The translations under genes were made by a program, and so were the position numbers. The notes under the pieces were generated by a model that made no database searches, had not been told where the DNA came from, and was given only the letters and a program-made list of their open reading frames with translations. From a bacterium (GTDB taxonomy: Bacteria > UBA8248): a stretch of 10,099 nt of DNA. Where the stretch lies: NCBI GenBank assembly GCA_027622355.1, contig JAQBZT010000081.1, positions 1 to 10,099 on the forward strand, read 5' to 3'. Shown piece by piece: positions 1-6,725 of this stretch; position 1 is the stretch's first letter; every line of letters starts with the position of its first letter.

Positions 1-144
1 CTCGAGGCGCTCGCCGTAGTCCACGAATCCGCCCGGAAGCGCCCACCCCGGCGGGGGGTTTTTCCGCTCAATCAGGACGACCCCGCCCCCCTCCATCTCG
101 ATGATGAGGTCAACGGTCAGGCAGGGATGCCGGAATTCGGCCAT
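1..144 (-). CDS. Nudix hydrolase, N-terminal part (cut by window edge)
   Basis: The first 48 codons of a Nudix (MutT-like) hydrolase run off the left edge. These enzymes cleave nucleoside diphosphate-linked compounds (NDP-sugars, ADP-ribose, oxidised NTPs) using Mg2+ held by the Nudix box, G-x5-E-x7-REUxEExGU. The visible part has the usual N-terminal strand (LTVDLIIE, then VVLIERK) and the approach to the box, WALPGGFVDYGERLE, in which G39-x5-E45 opens the motif. The remaining glutamates lie outside the window, so catalysis cannot be confirmed. The ATG is at 144-142. On this strand it is preceded by AAAGAGGAGAG, a strong ribosome binding site 1-2 bases before the start codon. The LPGGFVDYGE wording is common in ADP-ribose pyrophosphatase-like Nudix proteins, but the substrate cannot be called from this fragment. 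The gene diverges from folD across a 203-base gap. Confidence 0.88.
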   Translation of the reverse strand, partial: MAEFRHPCLTVDLIIEMEGGGVVLIERKNPPPGWALPGGFVDYGERLE

Positions 145-347
145 TCTCTCCTCTTTCTAAACTACGGGCCACTACGGACACTTGCGGGAGCGCGATGCCC
201 CTCACTATAATGCCGCCCGATTGGAGGATTTCCTGCCTTCTGCATTCAGCGTGTGAAAACGGAGACCAAGCGATTCTTTCGCCAGGGCCGTAGTGTCCCG
301 GAATTGACCGCCCCCGTCCATTCCTTCTTGCGTCCGGTGGGGATCCG
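145..347. promoter_or_regulatory. Divergent promoter region between Nudix gene and folD
   Basis: This is a 203-base gap between divergent genes. A perfect -10 hexamer TATAAT lies on the plus strand at 206-211, with a poor -35 (TTGCGG, 182-187, 18-base spacer). Read on the minus strand, the same bases give TATAGT, so the two genes may share a symmetric -10 area. If the plus-strand promoter is real, folD has a leader of about 130 bases. The motif ACTACGG occurs at 161-167 and again exactly 10 bases on at 171-177. The second copy extends to CACTACGG, and that 8-mer recurs inverted as CCGTAGTG at 288-295. folD has a GGTGGGGAT purine tract ending about 4 bases before its ATG. I see no riboswitch that I can name. 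Confidence 0.5.
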
Positions 348-1250
348 ATGAGCCAGAAAACTTCCGCCACCATCCTGAAGGGAAAGCCCGTCGCCGCCGA
401 GGTGATGGAGGAGTTGCGGGCGACCATCGAGGACGGCACCCGGCGCATCGGCCGCCCGCCCGGGCTCGCGGTGATCCTCGTGGGGGAGAATCCCGCCTCC
501 CAGATCTATGTCCGGAACAAGGAGCGGGCCGCCGAAAATCTCGGCATCCGGACCTACGATTACCGGCTTCCGGCCGACACCACACAGGAACACGTTCTCG
601 GCCTCATCACCCGGCTGAACACCGACCCGGCCGTTCACGGCATCCTGATCCAGCTGCCGCTTCCCTCCCACCTGCACGAGGAGGAGCTGCTCCACGCCGT
701 CAATCCGGAAAAAGATGTCGACGTTTTTCATCCCGACAACTTCGGCAAGCTCGCCCTCAACGTGGGAAACCTGCGCCCCTGCACCCCGGCCGGGGTGATC
801 GAACTCTTGAAGCGGAACGGCGTCGAGATGGACGGCAAGAACGTGGCCATCGTCGGGGCGAGCAAGATCGTCGGCCTGCCGCTCTCGCTCCTGTTCTTGT
901 ACGAGGGCGCGACCGTCAGCCTCTGCCACGTCAAGACGCGCGATGTCACCGCCCTCACGAAGCAGGCGGACATCGTCGTGGCCGCCCTCGGGGTGCCCCG
1001 CTTCCTGAAGCGGGACATGGTGCGCGAGGGCGCGGTGGTGGTGGACGTGGGGATCAACCGCCTCGAGGACGGCAAGCTCGTCGGGGATTGCGACTTCGAG
1101 GGGTTGCAGGACTGGGTTTCAGCCATCACGCCGGTGCCGGGCGGAGTGGGGCCGATGACGGTGGCGATGTTGATGGTGAACACGGTGCGGGCCTACCGCG
1201 TTCAGGTGTTGGGCGAGTTGCCCAGCCAGCATCTGAGGATGCTCGAGTGA
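348..1250 (+). CDS. folD: Bifunctional methylenetetrahydrofolate dehydrogenase / methenyltetrahydrofolate cyclohydrolase FolD
   Basis: FolD interconverts 5,10-methylene-THF, 5,10-methenyl-THF and 10-formyl-THF in the cytosol, supplying one-carbon units for purines and formyl-Met. The protein is 300 aa, close to the usual 285-300. The N-terminal catalytic domain shows SQIYVRNKERA with Y54 and the likely catalytic K58, then GILIQLPLP (98-106) and EKDVDVFHP (121-129) with the active-site D125. The Rossmann NAD(P) domain has VAIVGASKIVGLPLS (166-180) and CHVKT (193-197). The C-terminal signature TPVPGGVGPMTVAML (261-275) is intact. Two positions look unusual: V126 where DVDG is expected, and V195 in CHVKT where many homologues have CHSKT. 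The second lies near the cofactor ribose/2'-phosphate region, so NADP versus NAD preference is uncertain. The start ATG has a GGTGGGGAT tract upstream. Its TGA overlaps the xseA GTG, making it the first gene of an operon. Confidence 0.97.
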   Translation: MSQKTSATILKGKPVAAEVMEELRATIEDGTRRIGRPPGLAVILVGENPASQIYVRNKERAAENLGIRTYDYRLPADTTQEHVLGLITRLNTDPAVHGILIQLPLPSHLHEEELLHAVNPEKDVDVFHPDNFGKLALNVGNLRPCTPAGVIELLKRNGVEMDGKNVAIVGASKIVGLPLSLLFLYEGATVSLCHVKTRDVTALTKQADIVVAALGVPRFLKRDMVREGAVVVDVGINRLEDGKLVGDCDFEGLQDWVSAITPVPGGVGPMTVAMLMVNTVRAYRVQVLGELPSQHLRMLE

Positions 1251-2647
1251 GCGTCGACCTCCTGGGCGAGAGCGCGGCAGCGCCCCCCGGTCCCCCCATT
1301 CTGACCGTCTCCCAGCTCAACTCCCGCGTCAAAGCGCTCCTCGAAGAGAAAATCCGAGAGGTGCTCGTCGAAGGCGAGATCAGCTCCTGGCGCACCTACC
1401 CCTCCGGCCACGCCTACTTCGATCTCAAGGATGCCGCATCGAGGGTGGGGGCGGTCATGTTCTCGGGCCGCAGACGCTTTCTGCGCTTTGCGCCCGAGGA
1501 CGGCATGCGGGTCATGGTGCGCGCACACGTGACGCTCTACGAGCGCGACGGGCGCTTTCAGCTCTCGGTGCTTTCCATCGAGCCGCTGGGCGAGGGCGCG
1601 CTCGAGATCGCCTTCCGCCAGCTTCTCGAGAAGCTCGAGGGGGAGGGCATCTTCGCTCCCGGGCGGAAGCAGCCCCTCCCCGAGCGGCCCCGCCGCGTGG
1701 CCCTTGTCACGAGCCGCGAGGGCGCCGCCCTTCGGGACATGCTGCGCGTTTTTAGGGACCGCGCGCCCATTGTGGAGCTCATCGTCCTCCACACCCGCGT
1801 GCAGGGCGAGGGCGCGGCCGCCTCGATCGCGGCGGCTCTCCGGCGGGCGGATGCGGGCCTCGCCGCGCTCGGCAAGCCGGCGGATTTGATCATCTGCGGC
1901 CGCGGCGGCGGAAGCCGGGAAGACCTCTGGGCGTTCAACGAGGAAGAAGCGGTCCGGGCCATCGCCGCCTGCCGCGTGCCGGTGCTCTCGGCGGTGGGCC
2001 ATGAGATCGACACCTCGCTCTGCGATCTGGCGGCGGATGAGGCGGCCGCCACCCCGACCGCTGCCGCCGAGCGCGCCACCCGCGGCTGGCAGGCGCTCTC
2101 ACGCGACTTGAACCGTCTGCCGGGTATCTTGGAAAATCTGGCCAGGGCCCATGTGGGCGATGGGGTGGATGCGGTCCGCGCCATTCTGGAGGATCGGATA
2201 TTCCGCCGGCCCGGCGATCTGATCGACGCACTGGGGCAGCGCCTCGACGGCGACATCGAGCGCCTGGCCCGTGCGCTGCGCTATCTATCGGAGCGGCAGG
2301 GTGTTCGCCTCGCGGCGCTCGCGCCGCGGCTGGCGGCCGCCTCCCCGCGCAGCGCGCTCCGGCAGGGTGCGCTGCGGATCCGCAAGGTGATGCGGCGGCT
2401 CTCGGGGGCGGCGGCGCGAAACACCACCCGGCGGGAAGCCGATCTGCGTGCGGTAGTCGGAAGGCTCGAGGCCGTCTCGCCGCTGGCGGTACTGGCGAGA
2501 GGGTACTCCCTGGCGTACCGGGAACCGGACGGGGCGCTGTTGCGCGGTGCTTCCGCCGTGAAGAAGGGCGGCCAGGTTCGCATCCGTTTGTCGCGGGGCG
2601 GCCTGATGTGCCGGGTGGAAGAAGTGATAAAAAGTGAGGAAATGTGA
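1247..2647 (+). CDS. xseA: Exodeoxyribonuclease VII large subunit XseA
   Basis: XseA is the catalytic large subunit of exonuclease VII, which degrades single-stranded DNA from both ends and works in mismatch repair and DNA damage processing. The protein is 466 aa (E. coli about 456). The start is GTG 1247, overlapping the folD stop as GTGA. A GAGGA ribosome binding site lies at 1235-1239, seven bases upstream. The frame stays open further upstream but that part only covers folD. Domains in order: an OB-fold DNA-binding domain (about 18-112), the catalytic core with VTSREGAALRDML (154-166), GRGGGSREDLWAFN (218-231) and SAVGHEIDTSLCDLAAD (248-264) followed by ATPTAAAE, a helical, coiled-coil-like C-terminal region, and the closing LARGYSLAYREPDG segment. 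All family signatures are present. The stop shares one base with the xseB start (TGATG), implying coupled translation of the two subunits. Confidence 0.97.
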   Translation: MSVDLLGESAAAPPGPPILTVSQLNSRVKALLEEKIREVLVEGEISSWRTYPSGHAYFDLKDAASRVGAVMFSGRRRFLRFAPEDGMRVMVRAHVTLYERDGRFQLSVLSIEPLGEGALEIAFRQLLEKLEGEGIFAPGRKQPLPERPRRVALVTSREGAALRDMLRVFRDRAPIVELIVLHTRVQGEGAAASIAAALRRADAGLAALGKPADLIICGRGGGSREDLWAFNEEEAVRAIAACRVPVLSAVGHEIDTSLCDLAADEAAATPTAAAERATRGWQALSRDLNRLPGILENLARAHVGDGVDAVRAILEDRIFRRPGDLIDALGQRLDGDIERLARALRYLSERQGVRLAALAPRLAAASPRSALRQGALRIRKVMRRLSGAAARNTTRREADLRAVVGRLEAVSPLAVLARGYSLAYREPDGALLRGASAVKKGGQVRIRLSRGGLMCRVEEVIKSEEM

Positions 2648-2928
2648 TGACGGCAACGAGGAAAAAGAAAACGGACGGAGGCGGCGCGCCCGAAAGTTTC
2701 GAGGAGGCGCTCGCGCGGCTCGAGGAGATTGTCGAGGAGCTCGAAGGAGGCGAGCCCGCGCTGGATCGGGCAGTGGCGCTCTACGAGCAGGGGGTGGGCC
2801 TCTTCAAGTACTGCCGCGAGCAGCTCGATCGGGCCCACAAGCGGGTGGAGGAGCTTGCGGGCGAGGCCGAGGGGATGCTTTCGCTCGAACCGTTCGAAGA
2901 GAAAGACGAGGAAGAGGACGAAGATTAA
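2647..2928 (+). CDS. xseB: Exodeoxyribonuclease VII small subunit XseB
   Basis: XseB is the small helical subunit that binds several copies per XseA along the XseA coiled coil. The protein is 93 aa (E. coli about 80), the extra length lying in a basic N-terminus (ATRKKKTDGGG) and a very acidic tail (EEKDEEEDED). The family core is clear: SFEEALARLEEIVEELEGGE, then LDRAVALYEQGVGLFKYCREQLDRAHKRVEEL. ATG 2647 was chosen because GAGGA at 2636-2640 sits six bases upstream and the ATG overlaps the xseA stop by one base. A GTG at 2644 in the same frame is possible but is too close to that ribosome binding site. Adjacency to xseA fixes the identity. Confidence 0.95.
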   Translation: MTATRKKKTDGGGAPESFEEALARLEEIVEELEGGEPALDRAVALYEQGVGLFKYCREQLDRAHKRVEELAGEAEGMLSLEPFEEKDEEEDED

Positions 2929-2943
2929 CCGGAGCGGGTGGGC

Positions 2944-3855
2944 GTGGCGCAAAACGCGGAAAATTTCGATGCGGCCGAATATCTGGCCAAGTGGGCCGAA
3001 CGGACCGAGCGGGCGCTGGAGCGGTTCGTCCCGGAGAAGTGCGCATCGTCCGCCGGGATCTACGAGATCATGCGCTACAGCCTCTTCGCGGGAGGCAAGC
3101 GGCTGCGCCCCGTTTTGTGCGTCGCCGGATGCGAGGCGGTGGGAGGCGACCCGGAAGTGGTGCTGCCCGCCGCCTGTGCGCTCGAGTGCATCCATACCTA
3201 CTCCCTGATGCACGATGATCTCCCCGCGATGGACGATGACGATCTGCGCCGCGGGATTCCGACCAGCCACAAGGTTTACGGCGAGGCGGGCGCGATACTC
3301 GGCGGCGACGGGCTCCTGACGATGGCGTTCACCTGCATGGCCGATGCGGGGATGGCCCGCGCGGTGGGGGCCGATCGGGTGCTCCGGGCGGCGGGCCTCA
3401 TCGCGGATGCCGCCGGGGCGAGCGGTATGGTGGGCGGCCAGCTGCTCGATCTGCGCGCGGATGGTCAAACGCCCGCCCCGGCTGAGATGGAGGAGATTCA
3501 CCGGCGAAAGACCGGCGCCCTCATCCGCGCGGCGGTGTGCGCCGGGGGGCTGCTCGGGGGGGCGGACGATGCCCAGCTCGAGGCGCTGGGCCGCTACGGC
3601 GCCAAGGCGGGCCTCGCCTTCCAGATTGTGGACGATATCCTCGATGTCGAGGGGGACGCCGGGGCGATGGGAAAGCCCACCGGCTCGGATGCCGCCCAGA
3701 ATAAGGCCACCTACCCGGCTCTTTACGGCATCGAGTCCTCGCGCGAAATGGCCCGCCGGGCGGAGGAGGAGGCCCAGGAGGCCCTTTCGCTCTTTTCGGG
3801 GGCGGCGGCGGCGCTGGCCGCCCTCGCCCGTTTCATCGTATTGCGGCGGCACTAA
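2944..3855 (+). CDS. ispA: Short-chain polyprenyl diphosphate synthase, probably farnesyl diphosphate synthase IspA
   Basis: The enzyme condenses isopentenyl diphosphate with allylic diphosphates in the cytosol, giving C15 (or C20) products for quinones, undecaprenyl carrier and other isoprenoids. The protein is about 303 aa, the usual length. Seen: GGKRLRP (50-56), the first aspartate-rich motif in the bacterial DDx4D form DDLPAMD (91-97) followed by DDDLRRG, HRRKTGALI, FQIVDDILDVEGDA containing the second motif DDILD (230-234), KATYPALYG, and a typical C-terminal ALARFIVLRRH. The aromatic Y86 five residues before the first motif, as in E. coli IspA (IHAYSLIHDD), favours a C15 product, but GGPP synthase is not excluded. 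Two GTG starts are possible, 2938 and 2944. GGAG at 2931-2934 leaves 3 and 9 bases respectively, so 2944 is preferred. It follows xseB by 15 bases in the same operon. Confidence 0.93.
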   Translation: MAQNAENFDAAEYLAKWAERTERALERFVPEKCASSAGIYEIMRYSLFAGGKRLRPVLCVAGCEAVGGDPEVVLPAACALECIHTYSLMHDDLPAMDDDDLRRGIPTSHKVYGEAGAILGGDGLLTMAFTCMADAGMARAVGADRVLRAAGLIADAAGASGMVGGQLLDLRADGQTPAPAEMEEIHRRKTGALIRAAVCAGGLLGGADDAQLEALGRYGAKAGLAFQIVDDILDVEGDAGAMGKPTGSDAAQNKATYPALYGIESSREMARRAEEEAQEALSLFSGAAAALAALARFIVLRRH

Positions 3856-3988
3856 TCTTCATCTAAAGTAAAATCAGTGAAATTTTGGAGGCGAGGGAGA
3901 GGGCATCTCTCGCTTTTCATGCGCCATAAGAGGATGCCGCGGCCTTCGCGCGGGCAATTCGATGGCCGTGGACTGAGATTGAACTCTG
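3856..3988 (+). promoter_or_regulatory. ispA-dxs intergenic region with AT-rich patch
   Basis: This 133-base gap is the only substantial break in the plus-strand cluster. It opens with an AT-rich stretch in otherwise GC-rich DNA, containing TAAAAT (3869-3874), a -10-like hexamer with no good -35 at the right distance, and a weak inverted repeat AAAAT/ATTTT (3870-3874 and 3882-3886). A hairpin with T4 and a possible leader ORF follow (listed separately). The gap could carry a separate promoter for dxs-tlyA, but the evidence is only compositional. Confidence 0.3.
3897..3917 (+). terminator. Weak terminator-like hairpin after ispA
   Basis: GAGAG (3897-3901), loop GGCAT, CTCTC (3907-3911), then GC and four Ts (3914-3917). 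An overlapping alternative pairs GCGAG 3891-3895 with CTCGC 3909-3913. The stem is short and the T tract only four bases, so it may attenuate rather than stop transcription between ispA and dxs, or may be chance. Confidence 0.25.
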
Positions 3989-3996
3989 ATGGGTGA
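3919..3996 (+). CDS. Possible short leader ORF overlapping the dxs start
   Basis: An ATG at 3919 opens 25 codons (MRHKRMPRPSRGQFDGRGLR, then LNSDG) and stops at TGA 3994-3996, eight bases past the A of the dxs ATG. An internal in-frame ATG lies at 3934 with AAGAGG directly touching it. Neither start has a well-spaced ribosome binding site. The overlap with dxs is the geometry expected for translational coupling, and dxs itself lacks a clear ribosome binding site. The peptide is Arg-rich and resembles no family I know. It may well be a chance ORF in GC-rich DNA. Confidence 0.2.
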   Translation: MRHKRMPRPSRGQFDGRGLRLNSDG

Positions 3997-5929
3997 ACTT
4001 CTACAGCGAATCGAGAGTCCGGCCGACCTGCGGGCGCTGGCCGACGATGACCTGCCGCAGGTCGTCGCCGAGTTGCGCGATCTGATTATCCAGGTCACCT
4101 CCCAGACAGGCGGCCACCTGGGGGCCTCCCTCGGCGCCGCCGAGCTGGTCACCGCGCTCCACTACGTCTACGACACCCCCCGGGACAAGCTCATCTGGGA
4201 TGTGGGCCACCAGGCGTATGCCCACAAAATCCTGACCGGAAGGCGCGATCGGTTCCCTACCCTTCGCCAGTGGGGCGGCATCGCCGGCTTCCCCGATCGG
4301 CGCGAGAGCGAATACGATCATCTCAACGTGGCGCACGGGGGCACTTCCATCTCCGCCGCGCTCGGCATGGCGACGGCCCGCGACATGCAGGGCAAAGATT
4401 TCCACGTCGTGGCCGTCATCGGCGACGGGAGTCTCACCGCGGGGATGGCGATGGAGGGGCTCAACAACGCGGGCGCCTCAAACCGTAATTTCACCGTCAT
4501 CCTCAACGACAACAAGATGGGCATATCCGCGAACGTGGGGGCCATGTGCTCCTACCTGGCGCGGATCATGACCGGCGAGTGGGCCAACCGCGCCCGCCGG
4601 GTGCGCGATGAGGTGCAGAAAATCATGAGCCACGTTCCGTTGGTGGGCGAACCGGCGGTGCAGCTCATGGAGCGGGTCGAGGACTCCCTGAAAAACATCT
4701 TCGTGCCGGGCATTCTTTTCGAGGAGCTGGGCTTCCGCTACATCGGGCCGGTGGATGGCCACCGGCTCGATTTGCTGATTCCCACTCTCCAGAACGTCCG
4801 GAAACTGAAGGGCCCCAATCTCGTCCACGTGGTCACGAAGAAAGGCTACGGCTATCCCTACAGCGAAGCCGAGCCCATCGTCTACCACGGGGTGACCAAG
4901 TTCGATCCGGAAACGGGAAAATTCGCCAAAAAGGCCGAAGGGCCGCCCAGCTACTCGAAGGTGTTCGCCCAGGCCATGGCCAAGCTCAGCCGGCGCGACG
5001 AAAAGATCGTCGCAGTGACGGCGGCGATGCTCGAGGGGACGGCGCTGGTGGGCTACCAGGAGGAGTTTCCCGATCGGTGCTTTGATGTGGGAATGGCCGA
5101 GCAGCACGCGGTCACTTTTTCGGCGGGGCTTGCGCTCGAGGGCATGAAGCCTGTCGCGGCGATCTACAGCACCTTTTTGCAGCGTGCCTTCGATCAGATC
5201 ATCCACGATGTGTGCCTGACGAATGTGCCGGTGACCTTCGCCCTCGATCGGGGCGGCCTGGTGGGGGACGATGGGCCGACCCACCAAGGCGCCTTCGACA
5301 TCGCGTACCTGCGCTGTCTCCCCAACATGGTCGTCATGGCCTCGAAGGACGAGAACGAGCTGCAGCGCATGCTGCTGACCGCGATCGAGCATCCGGGGCC
5401 GGCCGCCGTCCGCTTCCCCCGCGGGGTGGGTGAGGGCGTGCCGATGGACGAGGAGATTACGCCGCTTCCTTTGGGAAAGGCCGAACTCTTGCGCGATGGG
5501 GAGGATGTCGCCCTCATCGCCCTGGGCCCGATGGTGCGCCTGGCGATGGAGTCGGCCGATCAGCTGGCCGAGCTTCGCGTCCGCGCCGCCGTGCTGAACC
5601 TGCGCTTCGTGAAGCCGATCGACGAGGAGGCGATCCTCTCCCTCGCCCGCAAGTGCCGCCACATCGTGACGGTGGAGGAGGGCTGCCGCACCGGGGGCAT
5701 GGGCTCCGCCGTCCTCGAGGTGCTGCTCGATCACGGAGTGCGCGATGTCCGCGTCACCCGGCTCGGGATTCCCGACCGGTTCATCGAACACGGCGCGCAC
5801 GCCCTCCAGCGCGAGGAAAGCCATCTCACGCAGGGCGACATCACCCAGGCGGCGCGCGACCTTCTGGAAGGCGCCGGAGAGGAGTTCTCCTCTCTGACCG
5901 GAGATGGCGAAAAGCCAGCGTCTCGATAA
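3989..5929 (+). CDS. dxs: 1-deoxy-D-xylulose-5-phosphate synthase Dxs
   Basis: Dxs condenses pyruvate and glyceraldehyde 3-phosphate to DXP using thiamine diphosphate, the entry step of the MEP isoprenoid pathway; it is also a precursor step for thiamine and pyridoxal. The protein is 646 aa, slightly longer than E. coli's 620. Seen: GHLGASLGAAELVTALHYV (42-60) with H43, WDVGHQAYAHKILTGR (70-85), VAHGGTSISAALGMA (115-129) with H116, the ThDP/Mg2+ motif beginning GDGSLTAGMA (145-154) and ending near ILNDNKMGIS (171-180), FEELGFRYIGPVDGH, FDVGMAEQHAVTFSAGLA with the ThDP-activating glutamate, AIYSTFLQRAFDQ, and DRGGLVGDDGPTHQGAFD. The usual GHSSTS is AHGGTS here, keeping the histidine. ATG 3989 is the first start after an in-frame TGA at 3980 and matches the family N-terminus. 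It has no clear ribosome binding site. The 3' end overlaps tlyA by 26 bases. Confidence 0.97.
   Translation: MGELLQRIESPADLRALADDDLPQVVAELRDLIIQVTSQTGGHLGASLGAAELVTALHYVYDTPRDKLIWDVGHQAYAHKILTGRRDRFPTLRQWGGIAGFPDRRESEYDHLNVAHGGTSISAALGMATARDMQGKDFHVVAVIGDGSLTAGMAMEGLNNAGASNRNFTVILNDNKMGISANVGAMCSYLARIMTGEWANRARRVRDEVQKIMSHVPLVGEPAVQLMERVEDSLKNIFVPGILFEELGFRYIGPVDGHRLDLLIPTLQNVRKLKGPNLVHVVTKKGYGYPYSEAEPIVYHGVTKFDPETGKFAKKAEGPPSYSKVFAQAMAKLSRRDEKIVAVTAAMLEGTALVGYQEEFPDRCFDVGMAEQHAVTFSAGLALEGMKPVAAIYSTFLQRAFDQIIHDVCLTNVPVTFALDRGGLVGDDGPTHQGAFDIAYLRCLPNMVVMASKDENELQRMLLTAIEHPGPAAVRFPRGVGEGVPMDEEITPLPLGKAELLRDGEDVALIALGPMVRLAMESADQLAELRVRAAVLNLRFVKPIDEEAILSLARKCRHIVTVEEGCRTGGMGSAVLEVLLDHGVRDVRVTRLGIPDRFIEHGAHALQREESHLTQGDITQAARDLLEGAGEEFSSLTGDGEKPASR
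5875..5896 (+). promoter_or_regulatory. Hairpin at the dxs-tlyA junction
   Basis: GAGAGGAG (5877-5884) and its exact complement CTCCTCTC (5887-5894) are separated by only TT. Allowing a four-base loop leaves seven base pairs, extended outward by a G-T wobble and a C-G pair to 5875/5896. It lies within the 3' coding end of dxs, eight bases before the tlyA ATG at 5904. The purine arm contains the only long Shine-Dalgarno-like tract near tlyA, so folding would hide it. There is no T tract, so it is not an intrinsic terminator. Confidence 0.4.
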
Positions 5930-6725
5930 ACTCCTCGTTGAGCGGAATCTGGCGCCCAGCCGGGAGCGCGCCCAGCGGCTCATTCTCGCGGGCCGGGTGA
6001 GCGTGAACGGCCAGCCGGCCACCAAGGCGGGGGTCTCCTATCCCACCGATGCACCCATCGAAGTTCTCGAAGATCTCTGTCCCTATGTCAGCCGGGGCGG
6101 CCTGAAACTGGCGGCCGCCCTCAATGCCTTCGGGGTTTCGCCCGAGGGCCGGTTTTGTCTCGATGCGGGTGCCTCGACCGGGGGTTTCACGGATGTGCTT
6201 TTGCGGCGGGGCGCCCGCCGGGTGGTTTGCGTGGATGTGGGCAAGGGAATTCTCGACTGGTCGCTCCGCGGGGATGCGCGGGTTCTCGTGATGGAAGAAA
6301 CCAACGCGCGGCACCTGACGGCCCAGATGGTGGCGGCCGCCTCGGGCGGGGAGTGGCCGGATCTCGCGGTGGCGGATCTCTCTTTCATCTCCCTCAGAAA
6401 GGTGCTTCCGGCCGTGCGGGAGGTGTTGATCCCGCCCGGGGAGATGATTGTCCTGATCAAGCCGCAATTCGAGGTGGGAAAGGGAAAGGTCGGGAAGGGG
6501 GGTATCGTGCGCGATGCCGCCCTTCACGATGAGGTTTTGCGGGAGTTTTGGGACTGGGCCGCGTCGGCGGGTTATGGCCCGAGGGGGGCGCTGGCGAGCC
6601 CCCTCCGGGGGGCGAAGGGAAACCGCGAGTTTTTTCTCCACCTGCGGCCGGGGGATGCGCCCGGCGAGCGGGATGCGGCCATCGGCGGGGCGCTGGCGGA
6701 GGTGGAGGAGATCACCTCGCCGTAA
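5904..6725 (+). CDS. tlyA: TlyA-family S4-domain rRNA (cytidine-2'-O)-methyltransferase
   Basis: TlyA proteins are SAM-dependent 2'-O-methyltransferases of 16S/23S rRNA cytidines; in Mycobacterium they set capreomycin sensitivity, and the family is often labelled hemolysin. The protein is 273 aa, the normal size. An N-terminal S4 RNA-binding domain (RLDKLLVERNLAPSRERAQR, then LILAGRVSVNG; about 6-36) is joined to an FtsJ-like methyltransferase fold: YVSRGGLKL (61-69), the SAM loop DAGASTGGFTD (87-97), VCVDVGKGILDW (108-119), DLAVADLSFISLRKVLP (153-169), LIKPQFEVGKGKVGKGGIVRD (184-204). The K-D-K-E tetrad expected for 2'-O methylation is plausible as K68, D158, K186 and E242. The start lies inside dxs, with GGAG directly touching the ATG and therefore badly spaced, suggesting translational coupling. 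Its stop overlaps the end of convergent comB by 14 bases. Confidence 0.95.
   Translation: MAKSQRLDKLLVERNLAPSRERAQRLILAGRVSVNGQPATKAGVSYPTDAPIEVLEDLCPYVSRGGLKLAAALNAFGVSPEGRFCLDAGASTGGFTDVLLRRGARRVVCVDVGKGILDWSLRGDARVLVMEETNARHLTAQMVAAASGGEWPDLAVADLSFISLRKVLPAVREVLIPPGEMIVLIKPQFEVGKGKVGKGGIVRDAALHDEVLREFWDWAASAGYGPRGALASPLRGAKGNREFFLHLRPGDAPGERDAAIGGALAEVEEITSP

Noticed and set aside
212..347. Folate-type riboswitch in the folD leader
   Set aside because: The leader is long enough, but I could not identify a tetrahydrofolate riboswitch core or a paired terminator; those are known mainly from Firmicutes.
1088..1246. Longer xseA start inside folD
   Set aside because: GTG 1247 has GAGGA at the right spacing, gives a family-length protein and a standard GTGA overlap with folD.
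2281..3852. 523-codon minus-strand open frame opposite xseA, xseB and ispA
   Set aside because: It spans three recognised genes on the other strand and has low-complexity, Arg/His-rich composition without motifs.
4478..6025. 515-codon minus-strand open frame opposite dxs
   Set aside because: Dxs is complete and well conserved on the plus strand; this is its antisense shadow.
5904..6725. TlyA as a secreted haemolysin
   Set aside because: No signal peptide or membrane segment; S4 plus SAM-methyltransferase motifs point to an rRNA methylase.
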